A stretch of 64,000 nt of DNA from JBGSPQ01 sp964346765 (lineage in GTDB: Bacteria; Patescibacteriota; Gracilibacteria; UBA1369). The translations under genes were made by a program, and so were the position numbers. Of the stretch, positions 33,187 through 41,958 are shown in pieces. The DNA is taken from the NCBI GenBank assembly GCA_964346765.1, contig CAYFWB010000009.1, forward strand, positions 6,569 through 70,568. The letters are read 5' to 3'. Position 1 is the first letter of the stretch; the number at the start of each line of letters is the position of its first letter. Below the pieces are notes generated by a model. The model searched no databases, was not told where the DNA came from, and saw only the letters and a list, made by a program, of their open reading frames with translations.

Positions 33187-34223
33187 CAGGAGGTCACCCT
33201 CACATCCATCTGCGGATACGGGATTTCAATCCCCTCTTTATTGAATCTGGCATGCAGTGCTTTCACAAATTCGTGTTTAACAAGATACTGGTTAACAAAT
33301 TCCTGTACTCTTAAAATAACGGTCAAATTGATGCTGGATTCTCCAAAAGTGTGGAATCGTATGAAAGGGTCAAAATCCTCAACCGCCCCCTCCACCTTGT
33401 GCATGGTTTCTTTCGCAACTTCCACCGTCACATCTTCCACTTTTTTTAAATCACTACCATAGCTGACCCCAATATCGACCAAAACAGACATATCTTTTTG
33501 CGGTCTTGAATAGTTGGTTAAAGTGGCACCCGACATTTTGGCATTGGGCATAATTATTAGATTGTTGCCCAAAGTTCTGATTGTGATATTACGCCAGGAA
33601 ATATCCTCTATATATCCCCTTTCTTCGTTTTCAAGTTCAACGTAATCACCGGGTCTGAATTTTTTTGAAGCGATTAAGTGCAAACCGGCAAAAAGATTAC
33701 CCAATGTTTCCTGAAGAGCTAATGCGACAGCCAAACCTCCAACACCCAATGCTGTGAGGAAAGGTGTAATTGATATACCGAATGTCTGCAGTAATACCAA
33801 CGCCGCCAAGGTATATATTATGGCCTTGGTGAGTAATGTGAATATTGATGTCCCCGGGAATGCCCCGTGACTTTTTTCGGAATAACTGTTGATTATTCCT
33901 ACTGTGATTTTAGAAAGAACAATCGCCACGCTTAACACAAAGATGATTAAAATTCCCTGCCATACCAGCGTTTTATAGGATTGATCAATCTTTGAATCCA
34001 CAATCGCCATGTAGGCGCCTCCGGCAAAAAACCAAATCACCGGCGCGTTTCCAAGGTTTTTAATTACTATGTCATCCCACTCCCATTTGGTTATTTTACT
34101 TAATTTGATCAATCTTTTAACTACTATTAACTGAATAACAACTCCGACAAGGATACTGCCCAAAATATAAACCACGGGCTTAAAATAAGGGTTATTTTCA
34201 ATTAGCGTTGATAAAAATTCCAT
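33186..34223 (-). CDS. small-conductance mechanosensitive channel (MscS family)
   Basis: A 345-residue MscS-type channel. Four membrane helices lie in the first 165 residues; the pore helix and following beta domain read VGGLAVALALQETLGNLFAGLHL and GDYVELENEERGYIEDISWRNITIRTLGNNLIIMPNAKM. The C-terminal domain is the usual mixed alpha/beta vestibule. Such channels release osmolytes when tension rises. The gene is convergent with the DUF4012 gene; its stop (33186-33188) touches the right arm of the cloverleaf repeat. Confidence 0.9.
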   Translation of the reverse strand: MEFLSTLIENNPYFKPVVYILGSILVGVVIQLIVVKRLIKLSKITKWEWDDIVIKNLGNAPVIWFFAGGAYMAIVDSKIDQSYKTLVWQGILIIFVLSVAIVLSKITVGIINSYSEKSHGAFPGTSIFTLLTKAIIYTLAALVLLQTFGISITPFLTALGVGGLAVALALQETLGNLFAGLHLIASKKFRPGDYVELENEERGYIEDISWRNITIRTLGNNLIIMPNAKMSGATLTNYSRPQKDMSVLVDIGVSYGSDLKKVEDVTVEVAKETMHKVEGAVEDFDPFIRFHTFGESSINLTVILRVQEFVNQYLVKHEFVKALHARFNKEGIEIPYPQMDVRVTS

Positions 34224-34329
34224 GGGGGTTCTTCTTTAGTGATTTATGTTTTTTCCAATTTTTAAAGTAAAACATATCGGTTTATTTTTCAACATGGTTA
34301 TGCTAACCGTCTGTCGTCAATATGTTTTT

Positions 34330-34358
34330 TTTACAAATTACTCTGCTTATGTTATAAT
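34330..34358 (+). promoter_or_regulatory. near-consensus promoter
   Basis: TTTACA (34330-34335), a 17-base spacer and TATAAT (34353-34358), 28 bases before the ATG of the short ORF at 34387. A strong sigma-70-like promoter that now drives a probable gene relic. Confidence 0.75.
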
Positions 34359-34386
34359 TTTTAGATTTTGTACTTATACATTAACA

Positions 34387-34710
34387 ATGGAAGAGATAAA
34401 AAATAAAAGCAAAGCATCATGGATCTTAGTGTGTCTTCTCGGGATGATTGTAGTTGTTTGCTGTTTATTAGTATTTTCAGGCGAAACCGATGTTTTTAAA
34501 GGGTATCTGGGGAGAAGCGTGAATGTGCGAATGGCAATGATGCAGAACCATAAAGAATCACAAGAAGAGGAATCCGGTTCCGATAAAGATTTGGTTGTAA
34601 TTGAGAGGCCAAAAGAGAGCGAAATGCCAAAAGAGTGGTCCTATCTTAAACCTGTTTTGATCAATGTTATTGTGAACATATCGCGCCCCCATTTTTTTTT
34701 CTTGAAGTAA
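34387..34710 (+). pseudogene. truncated paralogue of the cysteine-repeat SLH protein
   Basis: The 107-residue ORF from ATG 34387 has a Lys-rich start, one membrane helix (WILVCLLGMIVVVCCLLVF), then FKGYLGR and acidic linker residues. The intact protein at 35073 has the same layout: Lys-rich start, one helix, FQGYLGK. Neither the cysteine repeats nor SLH domains follow; the frame ends in an unconserved Phe-rich tail. With the relic of the O-antigen ligase gene immediately downstream, it looks like the surviving 5' end of a duplicated copy. A short functional membrane peptide cannot be excluded. Confidence 0.6.
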
Positions 34711-34756
34711 GAACATTACCCCAGTTCATCACCCTGACAAACACTCCTCAAAAAAT

Positions 34757-34972
34757 ATGATCAATGTACCTCGCATACGCTCGAAACTGCCCCAAAAACT
34801 TTCAACCGGACTGACGAAAAAGATTGCCGCCAACATGTAAACACCCGCCCAATCAACGGAATTAGAAATACTCCGAAATAGGCGTATTGCCATTTGATTT
34901 TTTGTTCCCATTTTTGCTGTTTATTTTTTTGCATTTAGAATTCGAAGGTCATTTTTCCGTTTCTGATTTGCT
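34757..34972 (-). pseudogene. decayed, internally deleted copy of the O-antigen ligase gene and the end of the CapA gene
   Basis: Two blocks match the intact locus: 34757-34852 with about 38425-38517 and 34857-34972 with about 38677-38794. A segment of roughly 160 bases is missing between them. The second block crosses the stretch between the ligase start and the capA stop, including ATTTAGAATTCGAAGG. Several substitutions and a one-base deletion (GACGGAAAAG to GACGAAAAAG context) break the frame. No function remains. Confidence 0.9.
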
Positions 34973-35072
34973 TTTAGATATGTACCTTGTTTTTTTTGTC
35001 TGTTTTCAACCTATAATTTGTGTTATAATTTATAAATGCCTTTATTTTATTCCTTAATTAAATAAAAATAAA
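34973..35072 (+). promoter_or_regulatory. promoter region of the cysteine-repeat SLH gene
   Basis: Two TATAAT boxes (35012-35017 and 35024-35029) lie upstream of ATG 35073 in a very AT-rich, Shine-Dalgarno-free leader. A TTGTTT at 34987-34992 could be the -35 of the first box, with a long 19-base spacer. Confidence 0.45.
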
Positions 35073-36773
35073 ATGCAAAAACAAAATTTGCCCAAGTGGC
35101 TAAAACTTTATCTTCCAATTGCTTTGGGAGTTGTTCTGGTAGCGGGATTGGTTGCTTATTCATCCAATCCGGAATTGTTTCAGGGATATCTGGGTAAGTT
35201 TCGCCCTATAACAATGACGGATCAAATCCAGTTAAAGCCTGCCGCTGAGATTACTACGCCGGCAATAAAAGAACCGGTCAAAGAATTACCTGATCTTGAA
35301 CCTGTTGTACCTGAAATGCCGGATGTTACCCCACCGAAAAACCTACCTACTCCGGAGCCAGCTCCGAAGCCTACACCAACTAAAAATCCTACTGATGAAT
35401 GTAAATTGATTAAACAATACGCGGCTGAAGGGTTATTAACAGCAAATCTTGGTTCCGACCTTTCACCTTACAATGATTGTGTGGCTCAATATCCGGACTA
35501 CATGCAACCGCCGACTTCTCAGGAATGTGAGACATTAAAGGGTTACTTTGATGCCGGCACACTTTCCGACATGGTGGCGAACGGCCAGGTTGATTACGCG
35601 GACAATTTAATGTGTGCAAACAGGTTCCCGTATATGTGGCATAATCTTACACCGCCTGAAAATTTCTGCGGTGAATTGAGAGCATATTTTGAACAAGGTT
35701 TGCTTTCGGACATGATTGCGGACGGAAGTATTTCACAGTATGAAAACATTAAATGCGCCCAGACTTATACTGATGCATGGCATGGAGATGATCCAAGTGA
35801 AAGGGAATGTCAAATCTATCTTGAATTAAGATATCAAGGACTTTTGACATCAACTTTGCAAGGTGATGATTCAAGAGCAAAACTATGCGCTAATAAATAT
35901 TTTGACGAATGGCATAGCAAGCCCGATCTGGCTGATTGTAAAACAATGAAACAAATTGAAGAGGATGGACAGATTGGTGAATACCTTTCAAACGGCACTT
36001 ATTCATTCAATGAATATCTGGCTTGCGGATTCTATTATCCTTCAATGTGGAATGATCAGAATCCCACGGAAAATTATTGTCTGCAATTAAAATATTATAT
36101 GGAACAGGGTGTTTTAACGGAACAGCTTTTGGGAGACATGACAGATGCCGAGTACTGTGCAGATAATTATCCCAATATTTGGTCAGGTGATGAAGAACCG
36201 GTTGTTACTACAAATTGTAAGGGTTTTGTGGATGTCCCGCGGGGGAGCAAGTATTATGACGCGGTTGAGTATATGGTTGATCAGGGATGGACATCTTATG
36301 ATCAGGCGGAATGTAAGTTCAGACCAAATGACGGATTAAACAGAGCCGAAGGTGCCAAGCTGATGGTAATGGGCTTTGATTTACCGCTTGCTACCGGAGC
36401 CGCTCAGATATTCCCCGATGTTGAGCCAACCAGCTGGTTTTATGACTATGTTTCAACAGTGTATAAAAACGGTATCATGAAAGGTTATGATGACGGTACT
36501 TTCAAACCTGCTAATCCCGTTGTAAGAGCTGAAATGTTTAAGATGTTCATGGAAGCTTATCAGGGAAAAGATAGTACCTTTACAAGACCTTCATTAGAGC
36601 AATCCAAGAAAGCCTGCCCCGACTTTATGGCCGATGAGCAGGACAGATGGTATGTGCCATACATGGTAGAAGCTAAAGTTAAAGGTTTACTTGGCAACGA
36701 TCCTTGCCGTGGAGCGGACTATGCAACCAGAGGAGACTTTGCGGCTATGTTCTATTATGTTAGCCAACTATAA
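35073..36773 (+). CDS. surface protein with six cysteine-pair repeats and C-terminal SLH domains
   Basis: A 566-residue protein. One membrane helix at about 12-28 anchors it, followed by a Pro/Glu/Lys-rich linker (about 55-108). From about 109 to 385 there are six repeats of about 45 residues, each with Cys near the start, a helix with Y-x-x-x-G-x-L, a second Cys about 30 residues later and a closing Y/W-P-x-x-W (for example CETLKGYFDAGTL then CANRFPYMW). SLH-type repeats follow (CKGFVDVPRGSKYYDAVEYM; FKPANPVVRAEMFKM) and a final partial one with further cysteines. The SLH part should bind the cell-wall polymer. I recognise no family for the Cys-pair repeat. Confidence 0.75.
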   Translation: MQKQNLPKWLKLYLPIALGVVLVAGLVAYSSNPELFQGYLGKFRPITMTDQIQLKPAAEITTPAIKEPVKELPDLEPVVPEMPDVTPPKNLPTPEPAPKPTPTKNPTDECKLIKQYAAEGLLTANLGSDLSPYNDCVAQYPDYMQPPTSQECETLKGYFDAGTLSDMVANGQVDYADNLMCANRFPYMWHNLTPPENFCGELRAYFEQGLLSDMIADGSISQYENIKCAQTYTDAWHGDDPSERECQIYLELRYQGLLTSTLQGDDSRAKLCANKYFDEWHSKPDLADCKTMKQIEEDGQIGEYLSNGTYSFNEYLACGFYYPSMWNDQNPTENYCLQLKYYMEQGVLTEQLLGDMTDAEYCADNYPNIWSGDEEPVVTTNCKGFVDVPRGSKYYDAVEYMVDQGWTSYDQAECKFRPNDGLNRAEGAKLMVMGFDLPLATGAAQIFPDVEPTSWFYDYVSTVYKNGIMKGYDDGTFKPANPVVRAEMFKMFMEAYQGKDSTFTRPSLEQSKKACPDFMADEQDRWYVPYMVEAKVKGLLGNDPCRGADYATRGDFAAMFYYVSQL

Positions 36774-36801
36774 TAGTTGACCTGAAGTATTGAACTTATG
36801 C

Positions 36802-36830
36802 AAAGGGGGCGTCTAAAAGACGCCCCCTTT
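36802..36830. terminator. bidirectional rho-independent terminator
   Basis: AAAGGGGGCGTCT and AGACGCCCCCTTT form a perfect 13-bp stem with a 3-base loop, flanked by A and T runs on both sides. It serves the SLH gene (plus) and the ligase gene (minus); the ligase stop codon TAG lies in the loop at 36813-36815. Confidence 0.92.
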
Positions 36831-38756
36831 TAAAAACGCTTTTTGCTCCAAGTTCCAGGCTTTGTCATTTTCCCCTTCCATTCTATAACTGATAGCAAGT
36901 TTACTCATGGCCCCGTAAAAAAGCGTATGCGTTTTGGCAAAAATCCTGTGCTGTTCCAAGTATTGCGGATCGGCTATGTCGGGGTCGGGCATCACCCAAA
37001 AATAGGGAGCCAAATCTTTTAATTTTTCATACGGTTTGATCGCTTCCTTAAAATCACTGTTTTGGAATGCCGCGTCACCCCAATTCTGATAAATCAGAGG
37101 GAAATTCGGCGCTTTTTTAACCGCTTCAGAGTAATCCACCTGCGCCCGCTCCCAGTCCCCCATGTTGGAGGCAATTTTTGCCGCGGCTATCCGATAATGA
37201 AATCCGTCATTAGCTATAACTTTTAATTGTTCAAGCTCATTTCTGACCTGCTCCTGAACGGCGGGATTGGCATTTAATTTATCTTTTAATGACAAAAAAT
37301 GAATCACTGAATAATGCAAATGTCTGTAATGCGGTGCAATTTCCAACATTTCGTTGAATGTTTGGGAGGCCAGATTATAGTCGACAAAAAAATCATTGAT
37401 TCCCCGAGACATCAATGAATTTGCTCTATTAATGGAATAAGCATGGTTTATTGTAAAAAAAGCAATCAAAACTGTGATTAGAATCGTCAAGATTCTGGCA
37501 GGTATGTTGATTTTAAGTTTAAGAGTGCTGAATTTAAATGCAGATCTTACTAAAATCGCCCAAAAGGCCACTAAAAGTACAATATGCGCGGAGGTGGCAA
37601 AACTGAATTGCAATGAGACCGTAGTGGCAATAACCGTAAAAAGCGCGATTTTCGCACCAGCTGTCTCCGCTTTATGCTTAAAATAAACCCATACCAGAAA
37701 AACGAGATTTAGCAGGTATAATAAAAATCCTAAAATTCCAAGATCCAAAAAAAATTGTAACGCTTCATTGTGGACCCGGTCGGGCATGTTATAAAGCGTT
37801 TCGGAAAGATAAAGATCAGGCGTAAGTACTGTCTGGAAAGTTTGGTAAAATGTTTCGGGTCCGGATCCAATTATCAAATGTTGGCTGATAAGCGGTAGAG
37901 AATTTTCCCATAAAATAGCCCGTGAATTGATTGAACGAAGCGTACCGCCAAATAGAATCATTCCGGCAATAATCAATCCCAAAAGTGAACCGAAAACGAT
38001 AATTTGCCTGGATGCTTTTAATTTTCTTTCATAAATGATCAATAATACAGCCGTAACGAGCAATCCCAGTAATGACGCCCGATTAAAAGTCACCAATAAG
38101 CCGCCCATATTTACCAGAAATGCCAGCAGGTAAAATAGTCGATACTTGAGAGGTTTCCAGCTGTTAAAAAACAATATAAGTGATGCAAAGACGGGCGCCA
38201 ATAACCACTGACCCAGTAAATTGGGCTGTCCCAGTGTTCCATATGCTTTGCCTCCGGCTTTGTCGATATCTCCAATAGGGTAGGGGTCGATTCTGAACCA
38301 CTGGATGAGGGCATAAATTGAGATTAACGAGCCTAAAATAATAATTATATGGAGCAGAATATTTTGCTCTTTTTCTTTTCTTAGAAATTTTAAGCAGATC
38401 AAAAAATGCGCCAGATAATAAAACATGATCAATGTACCCTGCATGCGCTCAAAACTGCCCCAAAAACTTTCAACCGGACTGACGGAAAAGATTGTAGCCA
38501 ATATGTAAACAGCCGCCCAAAGGCCGACAACTGCAAAAACATACTTATTGTAAGGAAGTTTTATTTTGCCTTTGATTAAGGCCGGAATGCTTATGAGGAA
38601 ATAAAGTGCTACAAACAGCATCATCCAGCTGACTTTCGGGATTTCGAAAGGCTGAATAGAAAACGGATTCAATACCAGAGGAATTAGAAATACTCCGAAA
38701 TAGGCGTATTGCCATTTGATTTTTTGTTCCCATTTTTGCTGTTTATTTTTTTGCAT
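36813..38756 (-). CDS. O-antigen ligase/Wzy-like membrane protein with C-terminal TPR domain
   Basis: A 647-residue protein with 10-12 membrane helices in the first 440 residues and a soluble C-terminal part. It shows SVSPVESFWGSFERMQGTLIMFYYL in the first loop and the Wzy_C core GSGPETFYQTFQTV and HNEALQFFLDLGILGFLLYLL, the large periplasmic loop of O-antigen ligases/polymerases. The C-terminus contains TPR-like helices (AAAKIASNMGDWERAQVDYSEAVKKAPNF, WGDAAFQNSDFKEAIKPYEKLK). It probably joins or polymerises a surface glycan. Adjacent to the CapA-like gene (no gap) and to a surface SLH protein. A decayed partial copy lies at 34757-34972. Confidence 0.85.
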   Translation of the reverse strand: MQKNKQQKWEQKIKWQYAYFGVFLIPLVLNPFSIQPFEIPKVSWMMLFVALYFLISIPALIKGKIKLPYNKYVFAVVGLWAAVYILATIFSVSPVESFWGSFERMQGTLIMFYYLAHFLICLKFLRKEKEQNILLHIIIILGSLISIYALIQWFRIDPYPIGDIDKAGGKAYGTLGQPNLLGQWLLAPVFASLILFFNSWKPLKYRLFYLLAFLVNMGGLLVTFNRASLLGLLVTAVLLIIYERKLKASRQIIVFGSLLGLIIAGMILFGGTLRSINSRAILWENSLPLISQHLIIGSGPETFYQTFQTVLTPDLYLSETLYNMPDRVHNEALQFFLDLGILGFLLYLLNLVFLVWVYFKHKAETAGAKIALFTVIATTVSLQFSFATSAHIVLLVAFWAILVRSAFKFSTLKLKINIPARILTILITVLIAFFTINHAYSINRANSLMSRGINDFFVDYNLASQTFNEMLEIAPHYRHLHYSVIHFLSLKDKLNANPAVQEQVRNELEQLKVIANDGFHYRIAAAKIASNMGDWERAQVDYSEAVKKAPNFPLIYQNWGDAAFQNSDFKEAIKPYEKLKDLAPYFWVMPDPDIADPQYLEQHRIFAKTHTLFYGAMSKLAISYRMEGENDKAWNLEQKAFLKGGVF

Positions 38757-40559
38757 TTAGAATTCGAAGGTCATTTTTCCGTTTCTGATTTGCTGTTTTT
38801 GATCCTCTGAATATTCACCCCAAGATATGAATCTTTCCGTGAAACTTTGGCGTTCGGATTCGTTCATAAGCCGGAATCGACTGCCGGGCAGTTTGATCGG
38901 AGCAAGATTAATTTCAATTTTATTTTTACCCATTTTGGTGGCGATTGCTAAACCTTCCTGAGTGGGAGCGGACCAGTATTGGTCGAAAATGGCGTTACCG
39001 AGCGAATAAATAATAGGGCGTCCTTTATAGTTTTCAATGGTCTGCACAACGTGAGGGTGGTGACCGATTATGGCGTACGCGCCCGCGTCTATAAATTTGT
39101 GACCAAGTTCAATCTGTCTGGTGGAGGGTTTATGTCTGTATTCCAACCCCCAATGGGGAACCACGATAACTTTGTATCCTTTTTGTGTGAGTTCTTTAAT
39201 TTTTTCAGTCGCAGCGTCGTCGTCGATTTTGGTATTTACTTCTTCCAATCCCAAAAAGGCGAATTTCATGTCCCTAATGTGCAGGTAGGCCGCACTGTTT
39301 TTGTTTATATTGTTGGGATCGCCGAAAGGTATCAGGCCCCCGTTTTTTAAGTTTTGAAAGGATTCCGTGAAAGAGTCGGCTCCTCTGTCGTAGGCATGAT
39401 TGTTGGCCTGGCTAAGGATGTCGAAGTGATATTTTTTTAGGTATGGAATTACGTCGGGGAAAAACCCGAAGTTCATGCCTGTTGTGGTTCTGTATGAATT
39501 TTCGGTTACGGGTCCCTCCAGATTTGCCAATAACAGATCGTTTACTTTTAAAAACGATTGATCCATTTCTTTAAAAGGATAATCCATCCCGTTTTGATCC
39601 ATTAAATGGCGCACGTATCTGCCAATCATAATGTCTCCAAAAGAGACCAGATATAAATCGTTTTGACTGTAATTAGGTTCTCCTTCTCTATAAAGCGTCT
39701 GATATCCTTTTTCGGCAAGGGGGTGGATCTCTGGATCGGCGGCGTTTTTATGCCTCAAATAAAGCCCCAGAATTTGGGCGGATACATTCTGTTTGAGATG
39801 TAAATTTTTGAATCGGTTAAAATCCGCCGATTGCAGGACCTGTAACATATAATCATTCTGATATTGTTTAACGGTGGGCGGTAAATTTTCCGATTTTTCT
39901 TTATAATAGTCCAATAAAATGACAACGCTGTTTTGGGGCAGGTACGATTTTAAAGCGGAAGCAACAATTTCGGTTTTGGTTTCTGATAAATCACTGTTAA
40001 TTGAAACGGGGACAAAACGGGCCTTTGGGAAAGCTTTCATTATTTTTGATACGCTTTGATTGTTCCAGTAACTTTTCTGGCCGATTTCACCCAGATTGTG
40101 AAATATATTTGAGTTGATTAGACGCTTAATAGAGGCATCGTCCACATTTATTCCTTTTGATTTGAGGACGCCGGCCGCGCCGTACGTGAAAATTCTATTT
40201 TTTTTGGTTTGATAATCGGTCTCGGCAATGATGGCAACCGTTTGATACAGCTGTTTGTCTGTAATTTTATTCAGCAAAAAATTCAGAGCCGACTCATCAG
40301 ATGTTGTTATTACTCCATAAACTTGTTTTTCTATGGGATTTTGATTGACCCCCCGGAAATGTAGAGCTGTTTGACTAGTATTATTCGAAATTGAATCGTT
40401 TTTACTTTGAAAAAGATTCGTTTCGGCAATTGAGGGTTGATCAATTGAACTTGGCGAAATCCGGCATCCGGAAAGCGACAAGATAAGTATCAGACTTCCC
40501 AAAATCGTAAAAACCCTGTAACACTTTGTCTGCGGTCTCGTACGTTTAGACGCGCGCAT
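38757..40559 (-). CDS. CapA-like (PGA_cap) metallophosphatase-fold lipoprotein
   Basis: A 600-residue protein. It has an N-terminal basic region and a lipoprotein signal (LSLSGC, Cys about residue 32), a poorly conserved domain to about 300, then the CapA domain: LVSFGDIMIGRYVRHLM, LANLEGPVT, SQANNHAYDRGADSF, VVPHWGLEYRHKPSTRQIELGHKFIDAGAYAIIGHHPHVVQ and YSLGNAIFD. This is a calcineurin-like fold linked to poly-gamma-glutamate capsule synthesis, but it is widely reused for other polymers. It directly follows the ligase gene. It starts 14 bases from the divergent sigma factor gene. Confidence 0.85.
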   Translation of the reverse strand: MRASKRTRPQTKCYRVFTILGSLILILSLSGCRISPSSIDQPSIAETNLFQSKNDSISNNTSQTALHFRGVNQNPIEKQVYGVITTSDESALNFLLNKITDKQLYQTVAIIAETDYQTKKNRIFTYGAAGVLKSKGINVDDASIKRLINSNIFHNLGEIGQKSYWNNQSVSKIMKAFPKARFVPVSINSDLSETKTEIVASALKSYLPQNSVVILLDYYKEKSENLPPTVKQYQNDYMLQVLQSADFNRFKNLHLKQNVSAQILGLYLRHKNAADPEIHPLAEKGYQTLYREGEPNYSQNDLYLVSFGDIMIGRYVRHLMDQNGMDYPFKEMDQSFLKVNDLLLANLEGPVTENSYRTTTGMNFGFFPDVIPYLKKYHFDILSQANNHAYDRGADSFTESFQNLKNGGLIPFGDPNNINKNSAAYLHIRDMKFAFLGLEEVNTKIDDDAATEKIKELTQKGYKVIVVPHWGLEYRHKPSTRQIELGHKFIDAGAYAIIGHHPHVVQTIENYKGRPIIYSLGNAIFDQYWSAPTQEGLAIATKMGKNKIEINLAPIKLPGSRFRLMNESERQSFTERFISWGEYSEDQKQQIRNGKMTFEF

Positions 40560-40573
40560 GATCTAAAAACTTT

Positions 40574-41080
40574 ATGGGTAAGAAACGAAAGCGATTCGCC
40601 AGCTACTATAACATCTATTTTGAAAAAATATACCGCTATATTTTTTTCAGGGTAGGACATAATCGGGAAACCGCGGAAGACCTGACATCCGAAGTGATGC
40701 TAAAGGCATATGAAGCGTTTGAAGACTTCGATCAGGAAAGAAACTTCGGTGTCTGGATCTATAGAATCGCCAGAAATCATTTGATTGATCATTATAAAAA
40801 AATGAAGAAAGAAATCGTTGATTTTGAGGACGCGGAGTATGAACTGAAATATGATGACAAAGTGGCGGAGAGAGCGGATACAGAGATAAAGATGGAACAT
40901 GTGGAAAAAGCGATTGAAAGACTGCCGGATCAGCATAAAGAAGTCCTTACATTAAAATTTATGAGTGAAATGACCAATAAAGAGATTGCCGAAATCCTGA
41001 ATCTGAAAGAGACTCACGTTAGAGTACTGATCAGTAGAGCCACGGGAAGCCTAAAAAAACAACTTTCGTTTCTAACATAA
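40574..41080 (+). CDS. ECF-type RNA polymerase sigma factor
   Basis: A 168-residue sigma-70 family protein with region 2 (YRYIFFRVGHNRETAEDLTSEVMLKAYEAF and GVWIYRIARNHLIDHYKK) and region 4 (LPDQHKEVLTLKFMSEMTNKEIAEILNLKETHVRVLISRATGSLKK), the compact ECF layout. It directs polymerase to a limited regulon, usually envelope stress genes. The DUF5667 gene follows 5 bases later and is likely its membrane anti-sigma partner or co-regulated factor. It is divergent to the CapA-like gene, so its promoter must lie inside that gene. Confidence 0.9.
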   Translation: MGKKRKRFASYYNIYFEKIYRYIFFRVGHNRETAEDLTSEVMLKAYEAFEDFDQERNFGVWIYRIARNHLIDHYKKMKKEIVDFEDAEYELKYDDKVAERADTEIKMEHVEKAIERLPDQHKEVLTLKFMSEMTNKEIAEILNLKETHVRVLISRATGSLKKQLSFLT

Positions 41081-41085
41081 CCGTC

Positions 41086-41835
41086 ATGGAAGAAAAAAAA
41101 ATAGAAAAAATAATGAATGATGTAGCAAAAAATTCGCGGCCACGTAAGGTTTTCGCTCTAAAAATGAAGTACCGAATATGGAAGAAAGGAGTGATCCTGT
41201 ATTTTAGCGGAACGAACGCGGCAAAACATTTTGCGGGAGCAACTTTGGTGGTCGTGCTGTTTTTTGGAGGCGGCGGAGTTGGAACTTACGCTTACGCGAG
41301 CCCTGATGTTAATGTGAGCCATCCTCTTTATCCGGTTAAACAGGGAATTGAATCAATAGAAGGCCGGTTCGCTTTTAGTCCGGAACAGAAAGCGGACTTT
41401 TTCATGAAAAAAGCGATGAGGAGACTGGATGAGGCGGAAATTATGCACCGCAAACTGCGTGCAAGACCGGAAGCCGTGCAGGAAGCAAACAGTGTCGAAA
41501 AAACACTGAAAATGCTTAACAAGGAAATGGAGAGATCTTTTGAATACGCTGAAGGTGAATTTGATCCTGAAAGAGCGGGTCACCTGGCACAAAAAATGGA
41601 GCAGAGATGCGGAATGATACGGAGCAGGCTGGATAAGCTGCCGCCCCTTGGAAACGGCAAACCGCATATTTCGGCGTTGCGTGAAAGAATGATGTCTGTG
41701 GATCAAAACGCCTTGCAGAGAATGGAACAATTGAAAGTTCTGCAAGATAAGGTACGTCGGGCTCGCGAAGGTAAGCAAAAAAGTGTGATGCTTCGCTTTA
41801 TGATGACACCGCCGCAAGATGTTCCGGCGAATTAA
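41086..41835 (+). CDS. DUF5667-domain membrane protein, candidate anti-sigma factor
   Basis: A 249-residue protein. Residues 1-50 are basic and cytoplasmic, a single membrane helix runs about 52-66 (AGATLVVVLFFGGGGVG), then the DUF5667 part outside: PLYPVKQGIESIEGRFAFSPEQKADFFMKKAMRRLDEAEIMH, followed by a long helical region. Companion genes of ECF sigma factors often encode membrane anti-sigma proteins with a cytoplasmic sigma-binding segment; this arrangement fits. The basic N-terminus is the likely sigma-contacting part. Not a classic anti-sigma family, so the role is an inference. Confidence 0.65.
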   Translation: MEEKKIEKIMNDVAKNSRPRKVFALKMKYRIWKKGVILYFSGTNAAKHFAGATLVVVLFFGGGGVGTYAYASPDVNVSHPLYPVKQGIESIEGRFAFSPEQKADFFMKKAMRRLDEAEIMHRKLRARPEAVQEANSVEKTLKMLNKEMERSFEYAEGEFDPERAGHLAQKMEQRCGMIRSRLDKLPPLGNGKPHISALRERMMSVDQNALQRMEQLKVLQDKVRRAREGKQKSVMLRFMMTPPQDVPAN

Positions 41836-41872
41836 TTTTCAGTCAAATAATCGGTGCTTGAATAAAAAGAAA

Positions 41873-41956
41873 GCCCCGCACTATGACAAGCGATCGAGGC
41901 TGTTCTTTGGTGTTATTGGTGTAATATAGATCTTTCGCGTTTACGCTTCGCGGGGC
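41873..41956. terminator. convergent-gene hairpin with GCCCCGC/GCGGGGC arms
   Basis: GCCCCGC at 41873-41879 pairs with GCGGGGC at 41950-41956, with AAGCG/CGCTT adding to the stem. An A/T-rich tract lies before the left arm. It separates the DUF5667 gene (plus) and the SLH gene (minus). The 70-base loop is long for a terminator, so it may be a more complex structure. Confidence 0.4.
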
Positions 41957-41958
41957 GA

